Positions 32,601-36,178 of a DNA stretch of 36,178 nt are shown one piece after another. The stretch is from Lingula anatina. Its lineage: Eukaryota > Brachiopoda > Lingulata > Lingulida > Lingulidae. The notes beneath the pieces are model-generated. The model ran no database searches and had not been told where the DNA came from. It saw only the letters and a list, made by a program, of their open reading frames with translations. Each line of letters begins with the position of its first letter. Position 1 is the stretch's first letter. Location: positions 1-36,178 of the forward strand of contig NW_019775669.1 in NCBI RefSeq assembly GCF_001039355.2, written 5' to 3'. A program made the position numbers and the translations under genes.

Positions 32601-33218
32601 AGGCACACACACACACACACACACACACATGCACACACACACACATGCACACATACACACATGCATTGTTTTCCTTTTCAGGTGATATATCTCTGGGGGG
32701 AGTACAGATACCTGGGTAGCTGTTGAGGATCAGACTCAGAGTTGTTCCCATTATTCAGACTATTTTCTGTTTCCTGTTGAAATATTTCAATGGTTGACTT
32801 GGCCACTGCATCCTGGAGGGAACTCAGCTCCTAAGGAGATAATACCAAGCTTCCATGGGATTGGTTAAAATTAGCATGCAATACACAATATTAGCATAAA
32901 TGAAAATTGAACAAAAACAACAATAACCAGTATCACACTGCTGAAGCTTTATTAAGCACATCACAACGCATCACCTCATTCATTCTATTTTCCTTCCTAA
33001 AAGGATCAAAGTTCAACCATCAATCCTCATGTCAAATCTACAACAACGTGTTTCCTGCATAGCCTTAGTATCTTTTTTTTTTGCATGAATATTAACTAAA
33101 AGATTTTAAATCACCTTTATACTTTAAATCCACCCTCCATACTTACTGAAGAATTGGACTGCTTAAACATGAGCTGTAATTCTAGCCATGTCATCCTCAG
33201 CGACCACTGGTCAAGATT
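20221..33218 (-). CDS. MED12: Mediator complex subunit 12, C-terminal 803 aa (partial gene, 15 exons)
   Basis: Fifteen minus-strand exons with GT-AG borders and fully compatible phases join to 2412 nt (803 codons plus stop). The protein follows the C-terminal part of animal MED12: [110 protein letters not shown], then a basic linker and a Pro/Gln-rich tail ending [21 protein letters not shown]12 belongs to the CDK8 kinase module (with MED13, CDK8 and cyclin C) of Mediator in the nucleus. The tail corresponds to the PQL, or catenin-binding, region. The CDK8-activating N-terminus lies outside the window to the right. All exon joins were made by eye; one or more phase-neutral exons in the 3.2-kb intron at 25080-28325 cannot be excluded. 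Confidence 0.96.
21124..21385 (-). CDS. MED12: MED12 exon n
   Basis: 262 nt, phase 1 in and 2 out, with acceptor TTTTCAG and donor CAACAG|GTACAG. It is Gln/Pro/Met/Asn-rich ([24 protein letters not shown]). The last two bases plus the first base of the next exon make an Arg codon. Confidence 0.9.
21704..21997 (-). CDS. MED12: MED12 exon m
   Basis: 294 nt, phase 1 in and 1 out. It encodes a Gln/Met-rich stretch ([27 protein letters not shown]). The donor CAAG|GTAACA is chosen because the other GT nearby, after a further 12 nt or so, would put a TGA in frame. Confidence 0.88.
23008..23139. repeat. Short AT-rich tandem array
   Basis: About three units of TTTATTAGTTTAG, TTTTCATTATTACTTAA and TTAATTGAA in direct order, units about 45-58 bp, the middle one lengthened by an internal repeat. 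Confidence 0.8.
23545..23989. mobile_element. Foldback (MITE-like) element in MED12 intron
   Basis: The outer ends are inverted: ACCTCCATTGATGGCTATAC at 23545-23564 against about 23970-23989, and a CTCTTAAGAGATT palindrome lies just inside each end. Inner parts also pair imperfectly (the 23660 and 23860 regions, around TTGTTTACTCCAGGAAAA). Roughly 445 bp, no coding capacity. Confidence 0.6.
24962..25079 (-). CDS. MED12: MED12 exon l
   Basis: 118 nt, phase 0 in and 1 out, with acceptor TTCCAG and donor CAG|GTAAGT. It encodes a Ser/Tyr/Gly/Pro-rich stretch ([16 protein letters not shown], then [12 protein letters not shown]). Low complexity, so identity rests on position, splice sites and phase. 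Confidence 0.85.
25080..28325 (-). other. MED12 intron k-l, 3.2 kb
   Basis: AT-rich, no supported exon. It has a GT/TG microsatellite at about 27093-27129. The exons on both sides are phase 0 here, so a phase-neutral small exon could be hidden; I did not find one that resembles MED12. Confidence 0.6.
28326..28439 (-). CDS. MED12: MED12 exon k, basic linker
   Basis: 114 nt, phase 0 at both ends, 38 codons. It is Pro/Glu/Lys-rich and then strongly basic ([10 protein letters not shown]), ending TPYVT, the likely equivalent of the basic stretch before PYGVTV in human MED12. The basic cluster could serve as a nuclear localisation signal. Acceptor CCAAG is unusual in lacking the common C before AG. 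Confidence 0.85.
28779..28881 (-). CDS. MED12: MED12 exon j
   Basis: 103 nt, phase 2 in and 0 out. It encodes [20 protein letters not shown] and a Pro/Glu-rich end, matching human LLLYHTHLRPR and YYLEPLPLPPEDEE. An AAT microsatellite lies just downstream (about 28740-28760). Confidence 0.95.
29385..29524 (-). CDS. MED12: MED12 exon i
   Basis: 140 nt, phase 0 in and 2 out. It encodes [18 protein letters not shown] and [16 protein letters not shown], matching the human stretch around SPWDLFEGLKP. A GA microsatellite (29305-29334) follows in the intron. Confidence 0.95.
29734..29895 (-). CDS. MED12: MED12 exon h
   Basis: 162 nt, phase 0 at both ends, 54 codons. It encodes [20 protein letters not shown] and [20 protein letters not shown], the best-conserved block in this part of the protein. 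Confidence 0.96.
30213..30336 (-). CDS. MED12: MED12 exon g
   Basis: 124 nt, phase 2 in and 0 out. It encodes [17 protein letters not shown] and [10 protein letters not shown]. The donor reads AAGG|GTAAAA, weaker than the others, and a CT-type microsatellite (30163-30184) follows about 30 nt into the intron. Confidence 0.93.
30808..30917 (-). CDS. MED12: MED12 exon f
   Basis: 110 nt, phase 0 in and 2 out. It encodes [20 protein letters not shown] and a Leu-rich helix. A run of 15 C (30661-30675) lies in the downstream intron. Confidence 0.95.
31032..31150. repeat. 47-bp direct repeat containing a 5' splice site
   Basis: 31032-31078 and 31104-31150 agree at 46 of 47 positions, period 72. On the minus strand each unit starts CTTGGT(G/A)AGTAATC. 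The right unit contains the exon e donor; the left unit is intronic. Confidence 0.95.
31147..31215 (-). CDS. MED12: MED12 exon e, followed by a duplicated donor
   Basis: 69 nt, phase 0 at both ends, encoding [10 protein letters not shown] at its end. The donor CTTG|GTGAGT lies inside a 47-bp direct repeat whose second unit, 72 nt further into the intron, carries CTTG|GTAAGT, a closer match to consensus. Use of the second donor would add 72 nt, in frame but with a TGA stop early in the extension. Confidence 0.92.
31679..31811 (-). CDS. MED12: MED12 exon d
   Basis: 133 nt, phase 2 in and 0 out, donor GAG|GTGGGA. It encodes [17 protein letters not shown] followed by [11 protein letters not shown], close to the human sequence. 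Confidence 0.95.
32100..32267 (-). CDS. MED12: MED12 exon c
   Basis: 168 nt, phase 2 in and 2 out. It encodes [20 protein letters not shown], one of the most conserved stretches of animal MED12, followed by a charged Lys/Ser-rich end. Confidence 0.95.
32604..32661. repeat. CA microsatellite
   Basis: CA repeats broken by ATGC and ATAC interruptions, in the intron between MED12 exons b and c. Confidence 0.9.
32712..32830 (-). CDS. MED12: MED12 exon b
   Basis: 119 nt, phase 0 in and 2 out. It encodes [14 protein letters not shown] (human counterpart DNIAKATIEVFQQS) and a Ser/Asn-rich variable end. A CA microsatellite (32604-32661) lies about 50 bp downstream of its donor, in the intron. Confidence 0.9.
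33147..33218 (-). CDS. MED12: MED12 exon a (24 codons)
   Basis: Acceptor TTCCAG, donor GTAAGT, phase 0 at both ends. It encodes [19 protein letters not shown] and a short Ser/Asn end. This is the most upstream MED12 exon in the window; the next one 5' is beyond 36178 or not recognised in the roughly 2.9 kb that remain. Confidence 0.92.
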
Positions 33219-33261
33219 CTGGAACATCAATATATTTCATATTATAACAGTTGTAGTTTTA

Positions 33262-34200
33262 GCCAGGTTCAGGCAAATTGCGTTACTTATTTTATCAAAA
33301 TTATAACATAATATAATTTTCATTATTATACACTCAAATATGTTAATTCACTGTTTGTATGAAAATATGTAAGTCTAAATACATCTTTAAAATCAATTGC
33401 AAATCAATTGGAAGGGACCACTGAAAACAAACATTTTGTGAAGATATACCAGATAATGTTCATATTATCCTTATAATACTGAACGTTTCATGACACTGAA
33501 AGTCATGAATTTTTGCAACCTACAATATGTAGATTTAAATTTCTTAACAAAGAATACTTTACAAGAACCATCAAAAAGAATATTAAGTAAATTTTTGGCT
33601 ATTATGTATGAATCAGTGAGTAGTCATTCCCCCCCTCCAATACACACAGCTAGCTATTTTACTGTTATGGTTTATTTGCATGATTCAGGTTCCCACAGGG
33701 CCTTAAACCCAATGTAGCTTGATTGCCATTTGTCAGGTTCAGTCAAATTGCATTACTTTTTTTGTCAAAATTATAACATATTATAATATTCATTCTTGTA
33801 CACGAAAAAATGTTAATAGACTGTTTGTGTGAATATATATAAGTCTAAATACATTTTGAAAATTAAATATGAAGGACCACTGAAGGCAAACATTTTGTGA
33901 AGAGAATGTACTAGCTAACGTCCTCCTTATCCTTATATTACCGCTACTATTCATGACACGAAAAGTCATGAATTTTTGAAACCTACAACATGTAGGTTTA
34001 AACTTCAAAACAAAGAAAACTTAATAACAATCATTAAAAATGAATATTCAGCAAAAATTTTGGTATTATGTCTCAATTAGTAAGTAGTCACTACCGTGCC
34101 TCCAATACACACAGCTAGATATTTTTGGGTTTATTGTCATGATTCCGGCTCTCATAGGGCCCTGAAGCAAATTAAGCTTGGTTGCCACTTTGGCAAATTT
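33262..34200. repeat. Tandem duplication of a 470-bp intronic block
   Basis: Units about 33262-33731 and 33732-34200 share landmarks in order: CAGGTTCAG(G/T)CAAATTG, AAGTCTAAATACAT, AAGTCATGAATTTTTG, and TCCAATACACACAGCTAG. Clearly diverged. Sequence is upstream of the first recognised MED12 exon, so presumably intronic. Confidence 0.85.
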
Positions 34201-34430
34201 AGAGAGCTCCAAGTATCCAAGATGGCTGCCAATTACAGTAGAAACAGAATTTTAGTACATTGAACGAAGTTAAATTGGTTATGTCTTAAGTTTCTATATG
34301 TTCTGAAGGTTGCAAGGCTTGTTCTTGTCATTCATGATTTTCTTGAAGAAATTTTTGCAAAGTTCTATGCACCACTTTTCTAAAGGTTTTAATTTACCAT
34401 GTCATCAACATTAGATAAACAGGACAATAT

Positions 34431-34770
34431 AAATGCCCTCGATGGAAAAGATTCTATTACACTGCCATAAATGAAAATTATCAAAAACACAAGCCGAAAT
34501 ATTTTCATACCATTAGCTTACAGCCAACCTGGGCGAGGGCCTTCATCAGATGTTGACACTATGTGAGCAGATGTTGACACTATGTGAGCAGATGTTGACA
34601 CTATGTGAGCAGATGTTGACACTCACTGACCACTAGGTGGTATAACGGTACGAAAAAATTTTGACTTGTGTTTGATAATTTTCATTTATGATCCAACTAC
34701 CAAGCTTGTGAACATTTTTGCTTGGTTTTAAGTGCCCTCAGAAAAGATTCTTATATATTACATTGCTTAC
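34431..34770. mobile_element. Inverted repeats around a 21-bp tandem array
   Basis: Inverted arms of about 40 bp (34466-34507 and 34651-34690, outer end CATAAATGAAAATTATCAAA) enclose four copies, the last partial, of a 21-bp unit (CAGATGTTGACACTATGTGAG, 34547-34623). Outside the arms a direct repeat with AAAAGATTCT and a TTACA(C/T)TGC end is present on both sides (34431-34464 and about 34730-34766). The combination of end repeats and core minisatellite resembles non-autonomous elements described in bivalves, but the class is not established here. Confidence 0.6.
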
Positions 34771-35147
34771 TGGTTAACCCTGGTTCCACACAGGACAAGC
34801 ATACTTAACAACAGGGCACATTAAACTCTGATACACTTGTACAAAACCTGATGAAAGCAGTTTGGCACACTAAAGCTACCTCAAATTATACAATAGTCTG
34901 CACATTTTTTGTTATTAAGGAAAAAGATGGAAAATGCCATTACTATGGTCATAATTCATTAAAGATGCAATGTAGCAGGGGGCTACTGGACAATATGGCT
35001 TATTGACAGAATCCATCAAAATGGACTTCCTATCAGGATAATCATTTCCTCCCATTTGAAAACAAAAGAGAAACAAGAGAAACAAGTAACAGGAGTACAA
35101 TAGAGCAGCCACACCTACACTTATAACTCTCAATACTGGATTTTTCT

Positions 35148-36000
35148 TTCACCTATGTATGTTTACATAGGTTCTAAAAATATATTATTTCAAATTCGAG
35201 TCTGCCTCAATGTTAACAGCACTTATTTTATTTACTTAACAAAGATGTTGGTTTCAGTGGCCATGAAAATTTGACAATCAACAAATACAGGGACTTTTAA
35301 ATATTCACACAGCACTTCACAGGGTTTTATTTCATAACTGAGTCATACAACTGTATTAGTATATAATTTTGATTAGATGTAAAAAGCAATTTTATACTAT
35401 TTTCCTTTAAATAGGGTAAAACAATCATATTAGTATATGGTTTTATTTAACTAGAAAATCACTTTTTTTTTCAAAAGCCTATGTATATTTAATATGAACT
35501 AGAACCTCATCCTCACAAGGAAGCCCCTCCCTCTCTGCCTCTGTACTTCAAAGAGTTACATAATGTTTAACATTATTACATTAATGCAAGAGAAGAAAAG
35601 GCTAAAAGTAACAAATTGTTCTTTCACATTAATGATTTTAAATTATACCTACATGCTTTTATGTAGGTTCTAAAAATTGTATTTCAAATTCGAGTCTACT
35701 GAATAGGAAACAGCACCTATTTTATTTATTTTTCAAAGATGCTGGTTTCAGTGGCCATGAACATTTGACAATCAACAAATATGCGGACTTTCAAATATTC
35801 ACAAAGCACTTCACAGGGTTTTATTTTATAATTGAGTCACATAACTATATTAGTATATAATTCTGATTAAATATAAAAAGCATTTTTTTCACTAATTATT
35901 ATTCAAAACCCTATATATATACCTAATATGTACTATAATCTCATCTTCCTAAAGAGGCCCTTCCCTCTGGATATATACCAGAAAGAATGTTACATAATCG
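35148..36000. repeat. Tandem duplication of a roughly 496-bp block
   Basis: Units about 35152-35570 and 35648-36000 share AGGTTCTAAAAAT, TTTCAAATTCGAGTCT, GGTTTCAGTGGCCATGAA, and GCACTTCACAGGGTTTTATT in order. No exon is seen here or in the rest of the window to 36178. Confidence 0.85.
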
Positions 36001-36178
36001 CTCTCTCCTTAAACACTGTGGGCAGTAAAAGGAACAAAATATTCCATACAAATAAATCACAACTGAAATTTCTGCTCACATGATTCGTTAAATCTTATCT
36101 CTGCACATACAAGTACAGGATGCACACTACTGTGCATGTGAGAGATCCACTGTTTGATATAAACAAATGTTGCAATGA

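Overview
The window is animal nuclear DNA: AT-rich, with GT-AG introns, many microsatellites, MITE-like inverted repeats and a LINE-type retrotransposon. The best guess is a mollusc, probably a bivalve. That rests on repeat style and on a small secreted Cys-rich gene family, so it is inference. No prokaryotic features are present.

Layout. 1-4560 is intergenic and built of diverged duplicated blocks with poly-T tracts. It holds no gene I can support. About 4988-8480 is a minus-strand APE-type non-LTR retrotransposon of the CR1/L2 kind. It has ORF1 (coiled coil plus RRM-like) and the endonuclease half of ORF2, with a 2A-like DVHPNPGP motif behind hydrophobic segments. The reverse transcriptase half is missing. 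8686-9340 is a three-unit tandem repeat.

The most distinctive structure is a tandem segmental duplication, copy 1 at about 9395-14402 and copy 2 at about 15216-20742. Each copy carries a plus-strand three-exon gene for a small secreted ten-cysteine protein (133 and 132 aa) and, convergently, the last exon of MED12 on the minus strand. A 303-nt G-free minisatellite lies at the left edge of copy 2, and an ambiguous base lies at the left edge of copy 1. Since duplicating, copy 1 gained two short TIR elements, one with a clean empty site in copy 2, and differs by a perfect 46-bp-arm palindrome. Copy 2 gained an approximately 300-bp foldback upstream of its gene and lost the TATA box seen in copy 1.

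20221-33218 holds 15 phase-consistent exons of MED12, a Mediator kinase-module subunit, on the minus strand. They encode the C-terminal 803 residues. The 5' part of the gene lies beyond the right edge of the window. The real last exon is in duplication copy 2. The copy 1 version is an orphan exon with a 1-nt deletion and an early stop in the MED12 frame. The introns contain tandem duplications, foldback elements and a duplicated 5' splice site.

The two gene types are not functionally linked by anything visible. Their association is positional: the duplication took in the 3' end of MED12 and the neighbouring secreted-protein gene.
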